From the NCBI GenBank assembly GCA_964609965.1, contig CAZSTS010000003.1:124001-188000 (forward strand): a stretch of DNA of 64,000 bases. The letters are read 5' to 3'. The stretch is from JAHJDR01 sp964609965. Its GTDB lineage: Bacteria; UBA10199; JADGCS01. The first letter of the stretch is position 1, and the number at the start of each line of letters is the position of its first letter. Positions 17,017 to 24,678 of the stretch are shown here, in pieces. Both the position numbers and the translations under genes were made by a program. Below the pieces are notes generated by a model. That model saw only the letters and a list, made by a program, of their open reading frames with translations. It searched no databases and had not been told where the DNA came from.

Positions 17017-17751
17017 ATGTTTGGAATAATTGGCAAAAAACTTGGAATGACCCAAGTATACGATAAAAACGGATTAGTCGTTCCTGTCACAGTTGTGCAG
17101 GCAGCCCATAATTTTGTTTCGTCAGTAATGACGCAAGAAAAGCATGGCTACAATGCTGTTCAGTTGGCATTTAACGAGCAAAAGCAACAAAGGCTCAATA
17201 AGCCAATGTTGGGTCATTATAAAAAGAATAAAGTAGCCCCCCATAGCTATCTTAAAGAGTTCACAACAGATCGTTCCCCTGATTACAAGGTTGGTATGAA
17301 GGTAAGCGTTTCTTGTTTTGAAGTAGGAGACGTTGTCGATATCCAAGGCGTTTCTAAAGGAAAGGGTTTCCAAGGATCTATGAAAAGGCACCATTTTTCT
17401 GGTGGCTGTGATTCCCATGGTAACTCTGTTTCACATAGATCTGCAGGTTCTATTGGGATGTGTACTTATCCAGGACGTGTTATTCCCGGAAAAAAGATGC
17501 CTGGCCAAATGGGAAGCGAAACCGTCACTGTTAAAAATTTAGAAATAGTTGGTACAGAGCCTGAACAAAATATTTTATTAATTAAAGGTGCGTTACCAGG
17601 ATCAAAAAATGCGAATATTTATTTATACTCACATTCTAAAGAGTTCGAAAATAGAGTGCTCGCATCTAATGAAAAGAAAGAAACTAAAAAAGAAGTAAAA
17701 GAAGAAGGTAAAAAAGAAGAAGTGAAAACAGAAGAAAAGAAAGAAGCTTAA
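17017..17751 (+). CDS. rplC: 50S ribosomal protein L3
   Basis: Early-assembly large-subunit protein near the peptidyl transferase centre, 244 aa. Starts FGIIGKKLGMTQVY; the conserved core SKGKGFQGSMKRHHFSGG and the RSAGSIGMCTYPGRVIPGKK loop are present. Family length is about 206-215 aa; the extra C-terminal tail of some 30 residues (about 213-244) is almost only Lys and Glu. Shine-Dalgarno GTGGAG is close to the ATG. Confidence 0.96.
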   Translation: MFGIIGKKLGMTQVYDKNGLVVPVTVVQAAHNFVSSVMTQEKHGYNAVQLAFNEQKQQRLNKPMLGHYKKNKVAPHSYLKEFTTDRSPDYKVGMKVSVSCFEVGDVVDIQGVSKGKGFQGSMKRHHFSGGCDSHGNSVSHRSAGSIGMCTYPGRVIPGKKMPGQMGSETVTVKNLEIVGTEPEQNILLIKGALPGSKNANIYLYSHSKEFENRVLASNEKKETKKEVKEEGKKEEVKTEEKKEA

Positions 17752-17763
17752 TAAGAGGTTGTT

Positions 17764-18381
17764 ATGGATCTTAATGTAATTGATAAGAACAATAAAAAGG
17801 TATCAAATATCACAATGAGTGATGCTGCCAATGAGAAGTATAATCAAGATATTCTCTATTATGCTGTGAAAGCAGCGCGTAATAATTTGCGACATGGAAC
17901 AGCAGCAGTCAAAGATAGAGCTGATATCAACAAAACAACAAAAAAGATTTACCGTCAAAAAGGTACAGGCAATGCTAGGCATGGTTCTAAGCGTGCTAAT
18001 ATCTTTGTGGGTGGCGGCTCTACACATGGACCAAGGCCTCGTTCATATAATGAGAATACAAACAAAAAATTTAAAAGTCGCAGTTATTTAGAGGTTTTTA
18101 AATATCTCATTCAAGAAAACAAATTAAAAGTTTTGAATGAAATTAAATTTGAGAAGCCATCAACAAAAGAAGCAGCAAAAGTTCTTGAGAAACTTGGATT
18201 AAGCAAAGTTCTTGTTGTTCTTCCCGCAGAAAACAAGAATGCTAAAATGTCTTTTAGAAATCTCAAAAATGTTGGGGTTATTAATGAGATCAATTTAAAT
18301 ATTTATGAAATACTTCGACATGACGCGGTTGTCATGACGGAGCCTTATTTTCAGCAAGTTAAAGAGAGATATGGCCTATGA
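17764..18381 (+). CDS. rplD: 50S ribosomal protein L4
   Basis: Lines the exit tunnel; in E. coli it is also the S10 operon repressor. The 205-aa product has the extended internal loop with the tunnel tip: KKIYRQKGTGNARHGSKRAN (about residues 60-79) and GPRPRSYN. It overlaps rplW by 4 nt (ATGA), so the two are translationally coupled. Confidence 0.96.
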   Translation: MDLNVIDKNNKKVSNITMSDAANEKYNQDILYYAVKAARNNLRHGTAAVKDRADINKTTKKIYRQKGTGNARHGSKRANIFVGGGSTHGPRPRSYNENTNKKFKSRSYLEVFKYLIQENKLKVLNEIKFEKPSTKEAAKVLEKLGLSKVLVVLPAENKNAKMSFRNLKNVGVINEINLNIYEILRHDAVVMTEPYFQQVKERYGL

Positions 18382-18662
18382 AGATATATGATGTCATAAA
18401 AAAACCCATTGTAACTGAAAAAAGCAGTCTCTTGAAAGAGACCTCAGAAACGTACGTGTTTAAAGTTGATAAAAAGGCCACTAAGGATCTTATCAAAAGA
18501 TCTGTTGAAGAGGCTTTTAAAGTTAAAGTGAAAGATGTGAGAACTCTTATTCAACGTGGAAAATTGAAACGTTATGGAAAAGGACACGGACTAACAAAAA
18601 GCTGGAAGAAAGCTATTGTGACGTTACAAGAGGGAAAGATCGAAATATTTGAAGGTGTATAA
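18378..18662 (+). CDS. rplW: 50S ribosomal protein L23
   Basis: Tunnel-exit protein and docking site for trigger factor and SRP. The 94-aa product begins MKIYDVIKKPIVTEKS, the standard family start, and retains the basic loop RGKLKRYGKGHGLTKSWKKA. The start overlaps the rplD stop by 4 nt. It is followed by an unusually long 128-nt spacer before rplB. Confidence 0.96.
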   Translation: MKIYDVIKKPIVTEKSSLLKETSETYVFKVDKKATKDLIKRSVEEAFKVKVKDVRTLIQRGKLKRYGKGHGLTKSWKKAIVTLQEGKIEIFEGV

Positions 18663-18682
18663 TTTAGTGCTTGTCGCCGCAT

Positions 18683-18710
18683 CAGCTTAAGATCAATCAG
18701 TCTTTAGCTG
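18683..18710 (+). promoter_or_regulatory. Hairpin in the rplW-rplB spacer
   Basis: CAGCTTAAGA (18683-18692) pairs with TCTTTAGCTG (18701-18710), 9 of 10 pairs, around an 8-nt loop. Downstream, ACAGGCCTGT (18740-18749) is a perfect 10-bp palindrome and CCTG/CAGG pairs continue. The spacer is 128 nt, while most others in this block are 3-30 nt, so a cis-acting RNA or processing site is possible. Confidence 0.5.
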
Positions 18711-18790
18711 ACGCAAGTCGCATTATAAACATAATGTAACAGGCCTGTCACTTGGCAGGTAGGCGAATAGTAAAGCAGATGGAGTAAAAA

Positions 18791-19615
18791 GTGAGAAAGT
18801 TTAGACCTACAAGCCCTGGAGTTAGATTTAGAACGGTTTCTGATTTTAAAGATATTACGCGTGGATATCCTGAGAAGTCATTAACAGAAACTTTGGCAAC
18901 GCATGCTGGCCGAAATGCGCACGGTCACATTACTAGTCGCTATCGTGGTGGTGGCCATAAGAGAAGATACCGCATCATTGATTTTAAACGAAATAAACTC
19001 GACGTGCCAGCTCGTATAGCTTCAATTGAATATGACCCAAACCGTTCAGCAAATATTGCGTTACTTATTTATGCAGATGGCGAAAAGCGCTATATGATCG
19101 CTCCAAATGGCGTAAAAGTTGGACAAACAATAGTTTCCTCTAACAAGGGCGTCGAAATTTCTGTGGGCAATTCATTGCCTCTAAAGGAAATCCCTGTTGG
19201 AGCCGCGGTATTTAATGTTGAGATAAAACCAGGAGCTGGTGGCAAAATCGCACGTAGTGCAGGAACGTCAGTACAGCTCATGGCTAAAGAAGGCGACTAT
19301 GCTCAGATCAGGATGCCTTCTGGCGAAATGAGAAAGATTCTTTTGACCTGTCGTGCCACTATAGGAAATGTTGGCAACAGTGATCATGAAAACCTTACAA
19401 TTGGTAAGGCGGGACGATCACGTTGGTTTGGCCGAAGAGGTCATGTACGAGGTACGGTTATGAACCCTGTTGATCATCCTCATGGAGGAGGTCATGGACG
19501 TGATCATGGTGGTCGCCATCCTGTGACACCTTGGGGTAAATCAACAAAAGGTTTGCGTACAAGAAACAACAAGAGGACAAATAAATTTATTATTAAGTCA
19601 CGTAGACAGAAGTAG
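18791..19615 (+). CDS. rplB: 50S ribosomal protein L2
   Basis: Subunit-joining protein near the peptidyl transferase centre, 274 aa. Starts at GTG with a good Shine-Dalgarno (TGGAG) 6 nt upstream. Conserved: HAGRNAHGHITSRYRGGGHK (about residues 38-57) and the C-terminal PVDHPHGGGHGRDHGGRHPV (about 221-240), which carries the conserved histidine of the PTC-proximal loop. Length is typical. Confidence 0.97.
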   Translation: MRKFRPTSPGVRFRTVSDFKDITRGYPEKSLTETLATHAGRNAHGHITSRYRGGGHKRRYRIIDFKRNKLDVPARIASIEYDPNRSANIALLIYADGEKRYMIAPNGVKVGQTIVSSNKGVEISVGNSLPLKEIPVGAAVFNVEIKPGAGGKIARSAGTSVQLMAKEGDYAQIRMPSGEMRKILLTCRATIGNVGNSDHENLTIGKAGRSRWFGRRGHVRGTVMNPVDHPHGGGHGRDHGGRHPVTPWGKSTKGLRTRNNKRTNKFIIKSRRQK

Positions 19616-19645
19616 ATAATTTAATTTTAATGAGAGAGTGAATGT

Positions 19646-19912
19646 ATGGCTAGATCAATTAAAAAAGGACCATTTATCGATGATCATTTACAAGCTAAGG
19701 TTGATGAGGCTGTGAAGAATAGCAGCCGTAAAGTCATTAAGACATGGTCACGACGTTCAACAATATCACCAGATTTTATTGGACTGACATTTGCCGTTCA
19801 TAACGGGAAAAAGTTTATTCCCGTATATGTATCAGAAAATATGGTAGGCCACAAGTTGGGAGAGTTTGCACATACTCGAACTTTTCACCAACATTCAGGT
19901 GACAGAAAATAA
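19646..19912 (+). CDS. rpsS: 30S ribosomal protein S19
   Basis: 30S head protein that contacts the A-site finger and S13; 88 aa. The typical start MARSIKKGPFIDDHL and TWSRRSTISPDFIGLTFAVHNGK are present. Shine-Dalgarno GAGAGTG 4 nt upstream of the ATG. Standard position between rplB and rplV. Confidence 0.96.
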   Translation: MARSIKKGPFIDDHLQAKVDEAVKNSSRKVIKTWSRRSTISPDFIGLTFAVHNGKKFIPVYVSENMVGHKLGEFAHTRTFHQHSGDRK

Positions 19913-19939
19913 ACGAGTACAAATAAAGGAGTTATTGCC

Positions 19940-20275
19940 GTGGAATTTAAAGCTACTGCAAACAATTTAAGAATATCACCACAAAAGTTAGGCCTGCTTG
20001 CCGATATGGTTCGAGGTAAAAAGGTTCAAGTTGCGGTTGATAGTCTAAAATTTACTGATAAGAAATGGGCAAAGAATTTAGTTTCTTTGATTCATTCAGC
20101 TGTGAATAATGCCTCACAAAATCGTGGAGTCAATGTTGATTCATTGTATGTTAAAAGGATTTATGTCGATCAAGCGACTACTTTGAAGAGATTCATGACA
20201 AGAGCACGTGGAGGAGCTTCTAGAATATTAAAGAGGAGTTCTCATATTTCAGTAATTTTGGATGAAAAAAAGTAA
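19940..20275 (+). CDS. rplV: 50S ribosomal protein L22
   Basis: Tunnel-lining protein, 111 aa, with the beta-hairpin tip recognisable near the C-terminus (FMTRARGGASRILKRSSHI). Starts at GTG behind AAAGGAG. Begins MEFKATANNLRISPQKLGLL, the family start. Standard position between rpsS and rpsC. Confidence 0.95.
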   Translation: MEFKATANNLRISPQKLGLLADMVRGKKVQVAVDSLKFTDKKWAKNLVSLIHSAVNNASQNRGVNVDSLYVKRIYVDQATTLKRFMTRARGGASRILKRSSHISVILDEKK

Positions 20276-20329
20276 TTTAAAGCCGCTTTTGTTCGCTTAG
20301 GTGGACTACGGCGTTTTATAGGAGTTTCA

Positions 20330-20959
20330 ATGGGACAAAAAACACATCCTACTGGTTTTAGAGTTGGTATTTCAAAGCCCTGGCAATCAAAATGGTTTGC
20401 TAGCAAAGGCTATTCTGAGTGGTTACATGAAGATATCAAATTTAGAAAAATTATTAAAAAGAACCTCTATACAATGGGGGTTTCGCATATTGATATTGAA
20501 AGAGCTGCTACTAAGTTAAAGATTACTATCCATACCTCTAGACCTGGTCTTGTTATTGGAAAAAAAGGAAGTGGTATTGATCAATTAAAGAGCGATTTAC
20601 AAAAGCTAACAAGGAACGAAGTCTATCTCAATATTCAAGAGGTACGAAAAGCAGAGTTAGATGCACAGCTTGTTTCTGAAAACATCGCTTTACAGCTAGA
20701 AAGGCGTGTGGCTTTTCGAAGAGCTATGAAAAAGTCTGTTCAAACTACAATGAAGTTTGGTGCTAAGGGCATTAAAGTTATGTGTAGTGGACGTCTCGCT
20801 GGAGCTGAAATTGCTCGTACAGAGTGGTATCGTGAAGGGCAGGTTCCTTTGCATACACTGAGAGCCAATATTGATTATGGTTTTGCAGAAGCAAAGACCA
20901 CTTATGGGATCATTGGCGTGAGAGTTTGGATATATAAAGGAGAGATCGTTATTAATTAA
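20330..20959 (+). CDS. rpsC: 30S ribosomal protein S3
   Basis: mRNA-entry protein with helicase function, 209 aa. Start MGQKTHPTGFRVGISKPWQS; KH domain with the GKKGSGID loop (HTSRPGLVIGKKGSGIDQL, about residues 68-86); C-terminal domain with SGRLAGAEIARTEWYREG. The C-terminus is short, ending soon after GIIGVRVWIYKGEIV, close to the minimal length of the family. Confidence 0.96.
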   Translation: MGQKTHPTGFRVGISKPWQSKWFASKGYSEWLHEDIKFRKIIKKNLYTMGVSHIDIERAATKLKITIHTSRPGLVIGKKGSGIDQLKSDLQKLTRNEVYLNIQEVRKAELDAQLVSENIALQLERRVAFRRAMKKSVQTTMKFGAKGIKVMCSGRLAGAEIARTEWYREGQVPLHTLRANIDYGFAEAKTTYGIIGVRVWIYKGEIVIN

Positions 20960-20973
20960 TTTATAATAATTTA

Positions 20974-21036
20974 GAATGAATAATTAAGAATTGTCATTAT
21001 TCTTAATTATACAAGATTCATTCTCAATTACACTTG
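20974..21036 (+). repeat. Heptamer repeat hairpin in the rpsC-rplP spacer
   Basis: Nine degenerate 7-bp units tile the spacer exactly (GAATGAA, TAATTAA, GAATTGT, CATTATT, CTTAATT, ATACAAG, ATTCATT, CTCAATT, ACACTTG). The two halves are complementary (AATTAAGAAT with ATTCTTAATT, GAATGAAT with ATTCATTC), so it folds as a hairpin. It ends 2 nt before the rplP start and leaves no normal ribosome site. Confidence 0.65.
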
Positions 21037-21038
21037 TT

Positions 21039-21464
21039 ATGTTGATGCCAAAAAAAACAAAGTTTCGAAAAATGCAAAAAGGACGAATTAAAGGCAAGGC
21101 CTGTCGCGGTGTCAATTTAGATTTTGGTAATATTGGATTACAAGTAACAGAATCTGGTTTTATCACAGCAAGACAAATTGAAGCAGCCAGGGTTGCTATG
21201 TCTCGTTCTATTAAACGTGGTGGTAAAGTTTGGGTCAGGTTGTTTCCTGACAAGCCCATGTCTAGCAAACCCGCTGAAACAAGAATGGGAAGTGGTAAAG
21301 GCTCCCCTGAATATTGGGTAGCTCCTGTGAGAGCAGGAAAAGTAATTTATGAAATAGAAGGTGTTGAAACAAAGGTAGCGATCAAAGCTTTGACATCAGC
21401 TGGCCATAAATTACCACTTAGAACTAAGATTCTTAAGAGAGAAGAGGCTTATCGTGAAGTATAA
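21039..21464 (+). CDS. rplP: 50S ribosomal protein L16
   Basis: Central-protuberance protein that contacts A- and P-site tRNA; 141 aa from ATG 21039 (MLMPKKTKFRKMQKGRIKGK). This start matches the family exactly; an in-frame extension back to 20991 is encoded by the repeat spacer and is rejected. The conserved PDKPMSSKPAETRMGSGKG is present. No Shine-Dalgarno is visible, so initiation may depend on coupling to rpsC or on the upstream hairpin. Overlaps rpmC by 11 nt. Confidence 0.95.
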   Translation: MLMPKKTKFRKMQKGRIKGKACRGVNLDFGNIGLQVTESGFITARQIEAARVAMSRSIKRGGKVWVRLFPDKPMSSKPAETRMGSGKGSPEYWVAPVRAGKVIYEIEGVETKVAIKALTSAGHKLPLRTKILKREEAYREV

Positions 21465-21645
21465 TGAACTAAGCAAAAAATCAGTTACTGACCTTCAAGA
21501 ACAAGAGAAGGCGTTGCGAGAAGATTTATTCCAGTTGAAGATTAAACACAAAACTTCACAATTGGAAGACAAAAGTAAGATTTGTTCTGCGAGACGTGAT
21601 GTCGCACGTGTCATGACAAAGCTTAATGAATTGAAAAAGAGCTAA
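21454..21645 (+). CDS. rpmC: 50S ribosomal protein L29
   Basis: Small helical tunnel-exit protein, 63 aa. Starts GTG-like inside the rplP end (MKYNELSKKSVTDLQEQEKA) and keeps the family pattern LREDLFQLKIKHKTSQLED, then the C-terminal helix with RRDVARVMTKLNEL. The 11-nt overlap with rplP implies translational coupling. rpsQ follows after 3 nt. Confidence 0.93.
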   Translation: MKYNELSKKSVTDLQEQEKALREDLFQLKIKHKTSQLEDKSKICSARRDVARVMTKLNELKKS

Positions 21646-21648
21646 ACT

Positions 21649-21903
21649 ATGAAAACAAACAAAAAGACATTAGAAGGTGTAGTGATCGGCAATAAAATGA
21701 ATAAAACCGTAGTGGTCGAAATCAGCCGATTGATCAAACACCCGGTTGTAAAAAAATATTTAACTGTAAAGAAAAAATATAAAGTTCACGATGGTAAAAG
21801 TGAATGTGATTTGGGAGATAAGGTTCTTATTCGCGAAACTAAACCCATTAGCAAAGAGAAGTGTTGGGTTGTAACGCAAATATTGCAGAAGGTTGCCTCC
21901 TAG
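21649..21903 (+). CDS. rpsQ: 30S ribosomal protein S17
   Basis: Primary 16S rRNA-binding protein with an OB fold, 84 aa. The family signatures GVVIGNKMNKTVVVEISRLI (about residues 10-29) and KYKVHDGKSECDLGDKVLIRETKPISK are present. It is the last gene of the S10 block; the stop codon is followed within 2 nt by the structured element preceding rplN. Confidence 0.95.
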   Translation: MKTNKKTLEGVVIGNKMNKTVVVEISRLIKHPVVKKYLTVKKKYKVHDGKSECDLGDKVLIRETKPISKEKCWVVTQILQKVAS

Positions 21904-21905
21904 CC

Positions 21906-21985
21906 CTTCGATTCTCCGCCTAAGCGGATCACTCAGGGCTAGTGCTGAGTGAGAAATCAATCGTTAGATTGATTTGAAATCGAAG
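21906..21985 (+). ncRNA. Four-way-junction structured RNA element between rpsQ and rplN
   Basis: Hand folding gives four perfect helices. P1: 21906-21913 with 21978-21985 (CTTCGATT/AATCGAAG, 8 bp). P2: 21915-21919 with 21924-21928 (5 bp, 4-nt loop CTAA). P3: 21929-21936 with 21945-21952 (TCACTCAG/CTGAGTGA, 8 bp). P4: 21954-21962 with 21967-21975 (AAATCAATC/GATTGATTT, 9 bp, loop GTTA). Junction linkers are only 0-2 nt. It starts just after the rpsQ stop and ends about 50 nt before rplN. It may be a cis-regulatory leader for the spc genes or a palindromic repeat insertion; I recognise no known family. Confidence 0.6.
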
Positions 21986-22036
21986 TACTAGTTTTTTATT
22001 GAAGCTAAGCGCAGGTAGACGGAAAGGTATAAAGTT

Positions 22037-22405
22037 ATGATTCAGACAAACACGGTATTAAATTCAGCAGATAACTCTGGAGCAAAAAAACTTTTTTGTA
22101 TCAAAGTTCTTGGTGGTTCAAAAAGAAAATATGCTTCAATAGGCGATATTATCGTTGTTTCTGTTAAAGAAGCATTGCCAAATTCAAAAGTGAAAAAGGG
22201 CGATATTAAAAAAGGTGTTATTGTGAGAATAAGGAAAGAGATTCGACGTAAAGACGGCACCTATATTAGATTTGATGAGAATTCAGCCGTCCTCATAGAG
22301 CCCAATGGAGAGCCTATTGGCACTCGTATTTTTGGCCCTGTGGCAAGAGAATTACGTGCTAAAAAGTTTATGAAGATAATTTCGTTGGCTCCGGAGGTTC
22401 TGTAA
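22037..22405 (+). CDS. rplN: 50S ribosomal protein L14
   Basis: Intersubunit-bridge protein, 122 aa. Start MIQTNTVLNSADNSGAKKLF and the conserved PNSKVKKGDIKKGVIVRIRKE are family-typical. First gene of the spc block, behind a 133-nt spacer with a structured element. In nearly all bacteria rplX (L24) follows at once; here the next gene is rplE after 84 nt and no L24 reading frame fits between. Confidence 0.96.
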   Translation: MIQTNTVLNSADNSGAKKLFCIKVLGGSKRKYASIGDIIVVSVKEALPNSKVKKGDIKKGVIVRIRKEIRRKDGTYIRFDENSAVLIEPNGEPIGTRIFGPVARELRAKKFMKIISLAPEVL

Positions 22406-22489
22406 GAGAAGATATGAATTTTAGAGATCTGTCGTGAGGCGATCGTGCGTTAATGACAGTCGATAGTATTTAAGCAGAGAGTGTGATTT

Positions 22490-23026
22490 ATGTTACTACA
22501 AGAAAGATACAAAAAAGAGATTGCTCCAAAGTTGAAGGAAGCTTTAAAAATAAAAAACAGCATGCTTGTTCCAAAAATGGTCAAAATTGTTGTTAATTCT
22601 TCAACAGGTGAAGCTATACAAAATGTAAAGATATTGGATCAGATCGCAGAAGAGATAAAAAGCATTACCGGCCAGAGACCTGTTATCAATAAAGCAAAGA
22701 AGTCCATAGCAAATTTTAAACTTCGTGAAGGTATGCCAATTGGAGTTTCTGTGATTCTTCGTGGCCAAAGAATGTATGAATTTTTTAATCGTCTTGTGAA
22801 TATTTCTTTTCCACGAATGCGTGACTTCAAAGGTTTTTCAAAAAAAGGTTTTGATGGCCACGGCAATTTAACTTTGGGAATAGCTGAGCAAACGATATTT
22901 CCTGAGATTGTTTCCGAAAAGGTTGATAAGGCTCGTGGTATGAATATTACAATAGTAACGTCAACAGATAATGATGACCAAGCTCGTGAACTTTTATCAG
23001 TCATGGGTTTCCCGTTTAGGAGTTAA
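22490..23026 (+). CDS. rplE: 50S ribosomal protein L5
   Basis: 5S rRNA-binding protein of the central protuberance, 178 aa, full length. Conserved: SITGQRPVINKAKKSIANFK (about residues 57-76), REGMPIGVSVILRG and RMRDFKGFSKKGFDGHGN. Shine-Dalgarno AGAGAG upstream. Directly followed by rpsN after 1 nt. The spacer before it holds only a CTGTC/GACAG hairpin (about 22430-22460) where rplX would be expected. Confidence 0.96.
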   Translation: MLLQERYKKEIAPKLKEALKIKNSMLVPKMVKIVVNSSTGEAIQNVKILDQIAEEIKSITGQRPVINKAKKSIANFKLREGMPIGVSVILRGQRMYEFFNRLVNISFPRMRDFKGFSKKGFDGHGNLTLGIAEQTIFPEIVSEKVDKARGMNITIVTSTDNDDQARELLSVMGFPFRS

Positions 23027-23027
23027 T

Positions 23028-23213
23028 ATGGCAAAAAAATCATGTATTGCCAAGGCGCAAAGAAAGCCAAAATTTTCAGCAAGAAAAGTTTATCGATGTC
23101 CACTCTGTGGGCGCGATCAAGCCTTCATGCGTAAATTTCAGATGTGTCGCCTTTGTTTTAGAAAAAGGGCGCTTAATGGTGAGCTGCCCGGTATTACAAA
23201 AGCAAGTTGGTGA
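23028..23213 (+). CDS. rpsN: 30S ribosomal protein S14, zinc-binding type
   Basis: 30S head protein, 61 aa from ATG 23028 (MAKKSCIAKAQRKPKFSARK). The two CxxC pairs, CPLCGRD and CRLCFRK (about residues 24-27 and 40-43), mark the short zinc-binding type Z form rather than the long zinc-free form. The upstream in-frame extension overlaps rplE and is rejected; TTAGGAG precedes the chosen start. Confidence 0.95.
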   Translation: MAKKSCIAKAQRKPKFSARKVYRCPLCGRDQAFMRKFQMCRLCFRKRALNGELPGITKASW

Positions 23214-23216
23214 TTT

Positions 23217-23244
23217 TAGTCATTGGTTGTTGATCATTAGTCAG
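23217..23244 (+). repeat. Heptamer-like repeat in the rpsN-rpsH spacer
   Basis: Four degenerate 7-bp units (TAGTCAT, TGGTTGT, TGATCAT, TAGTCAG) follow the rpsN stop. A partly complementary stretch, TGATCAATGAT (about 23259-23269), lies further on. Weaker than the other arrays but the same period and position type. Confidence 0.45.
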
Positions 23245-23289
23245 CTTCGGTTCGACAGTGATCAATGATTTTGATTAGAAGGAATAATT

Positions 23290-23691
23290 ATGGTTACAAC
23301 TGATCCTATTGCAGATTTACTGACCAGGATTCGTAATGCGAGTCAGGCAAGAAAAGAAAACTGCACCATTCCTGCTTCACATATCAAAGAAAAGATTGTG
23401 AAGATATTAAAGGATAGTGATTGTATTGAGAGTTTTGCTCGGCAAGAAGAACCTTGTCAGGATAACTTGATAGTAAAATTAAAATACAAAGGTAAATTAC
23501 AAAAACCTGTCATTAACACACTCAAACGAGTGAGTAAGCCAGGGCGACGTGTTTATCGAAGATACGAAGACATTAAGCCTTTACTAGAAGGATATGGTTT
23601 TTCTATTTTATCAACCTCTAAAGGTATTATGAAAGATGTTGATGCTAAGAAAAACAAGGTTGGAGGAGAAGTTCTCTGCGAAGTATGGTAA
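23290..23691 (+). CDS. rpsH: 30S ribosomal protein S8
   Basis: Primary 16S rRNA-binding protein and spc operon repressor in E. coli; 133 aa. The family start TDPIADLLTRIRNASQARK is present, and the C-terminal region has RVYRRYEDIKPLLEGYGFSI and STSKGIMKD. The family C-terminus is normally GGEVLCEVW, and it is so here. Shine-Dalgarno AGAAGGA. Confidence 0.96.
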   Translation: MVTTDPIADLLTRIRNASQARKENCTIPASHIKEKIVKILKDSDCIESFARQEEPCQDNLIVKLKYKGKLQKPVINTLKRVSKPGRRVYRRYEDIKPLLEGYGFSILSTSKGIMKDVDAKKNKVGGEVLCEVW

Positions 23692-23703
23692 TCCAACTTT
23701 GCT

Positions 23704-23764
23704 AGAATTCGAAATTTGAAATTCGAAAAGTGTTTTCGAGTTTCAATATTCGACATTCGTATTT
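23704..23764 (+). repeat. Inverted heptamer repeat in the rpsH-rplF spacer
   Basis: Left arm units AATTCGA, AATTTGA, AATTCGA (23705-23725); right arm units TTCGAGT, TTCAATA, TTCGACA, TTCGTAT. The arms are nearly complementary around a short centre near 23730, making a hairpin of some 20 bp. It fills the whole 84-nt spacer except for the ribosome site TAGGAAAA. Confidence 0.75.
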
Positions 23765-23775
23765 AGGAAAATATT

Positions 23776-24318
23776 ATGTCACGCATAGGAAAAAAACCAA
23801 TACCAGTTCCCGATAAAGTGAAAGTCAGTATGCAAGAAGCTGTTTTTACTGCTGAGGGACCATTAGGTAAAGAGGTTGTCGAGGTTAATCCCTTGGCTAA
23901 AGTTACTATTGAAGACAAGCTTGTTACGATCACTCGTGTGAACGAAACCAAGCAGGCGCGAAGCATGCATGGTTTGGTAAGAGCTCTCTTGGCAAATGCT
24001 GTTACAGGTGTATCAGAAGGTTTTAAACGTCACCTCGAGATCAATGGCATTGGTTATAGAGCTGCATTAAAAGGTAAAACGCTCAGTCTTAATCTTGGTT
24101 TTTCACATGATGCCATAGTGGATATTCCTGAAGGACTTAAGATTGAAGTTGCTGATCAAAATAAAGTTACTGTTAGTGGAGTTAATAAAGAAAGAGTAGG
24201 TCGTTTGGCTTCACAAATTCGTAGTATCAGACCTCCTGAGCCTTATAAAGGCAAAGGAATTAAATATGCCGAAGAAAATATTATTAGAAAAGTCGGCAAA
24301 ACAGCTGGAGGTAAATAA
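23776..24318 (+). CDS. rplF: 50S ribosomal protein L6
   Basis: Large-subunit protein near the sarcin-ricin loop, 180 aa. Start MSRIGKKPIPVPDKVKVSM and C-terminal signature RPPEPYKGKGIKYAEENIIRKV are family-typical. It ends 1 nt before rplR, so the two are coupled. Confidence 0.96.
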   Translation: MSRIGKKPIPVPDKVKVSMQEAVFTAEGPLGKEVVEVNPLAKVTIEDKLVTITRVNETKQARSMHGLVRALLANAVTGVSEGFKRHLEINGIGYRAALKGKTLSLNLGFSHDAIVDIPEGLKIEVADQNKVTVSGVNKERVGRLASQIRSIRPPEPYKGKGIKYAEENIIRKVGKTAGGK

Positions 24319-24319
24319 A

Positions 24320-24664
24320 ATGGCATATAAAAAATTAACGCCTAGAGAAAAAAGGAAAGCTCGCATCAGAAAAAAGATATCAGGTACGGCTGATAGGCCC
24401 AGATTATCTGTATTTAAGAGCAATCGCTATATTTCCTTACAGCTGATTGATGATGTGACTCAAAATACTTTAGTTTCGGCAAACACGCTAAATTCAAAGT
24501 CAGGAAACAACAAAACTGCAGCAGCGACTTTGGGTAAAGAGTTTGCTGAAAAAGCGATACAAAAGAATTTTAAGAAGGTCTCTTTTGATCGAAGCGGTTA
24601 TCGATTCCATGGCGTTCTTAAAGAAGTAGCTGATGCAGCAAGAAAAGTAGGCTTGGAATTTTAA
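24320..24664 (+). CDS. rplR: 50S ribosomal protein L18
   Basis: 5S rRNA-binding protein, 114 aa from ATG 24320. This start gives the typical basic N-terminus (MAYKKLTPREKRKARIRKK); the longer frame back to 24266 overlaps rplF and is not conserved. Conserved RPRLSVFKSNRYISLQLIDD and the C-terminus FDRSGYRFHGVLKEVADAAR. Shine-Dalgarno GGAGG lies inside the rplF end. Confidence 0.95.
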   Translation: MAYKKLTPREKRKARIRKKISGTADRPRLSVFKSNRYISLQLIDDVTQNTLVSANTLNSKSGNNKTAAATLGKEFAEKAIQKNFKKVSFDRSGYRFHGVLKEVADAARKVGLEF

Positions 24665-24678
24665 TTATTGGAGGATTT

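Noticed and set aside
20991..21464. Longer start for L16 at 20991
   Set aside because: The extra residues are encoded by the heptamer spacer, and the family starts at MLMPKKTKF.
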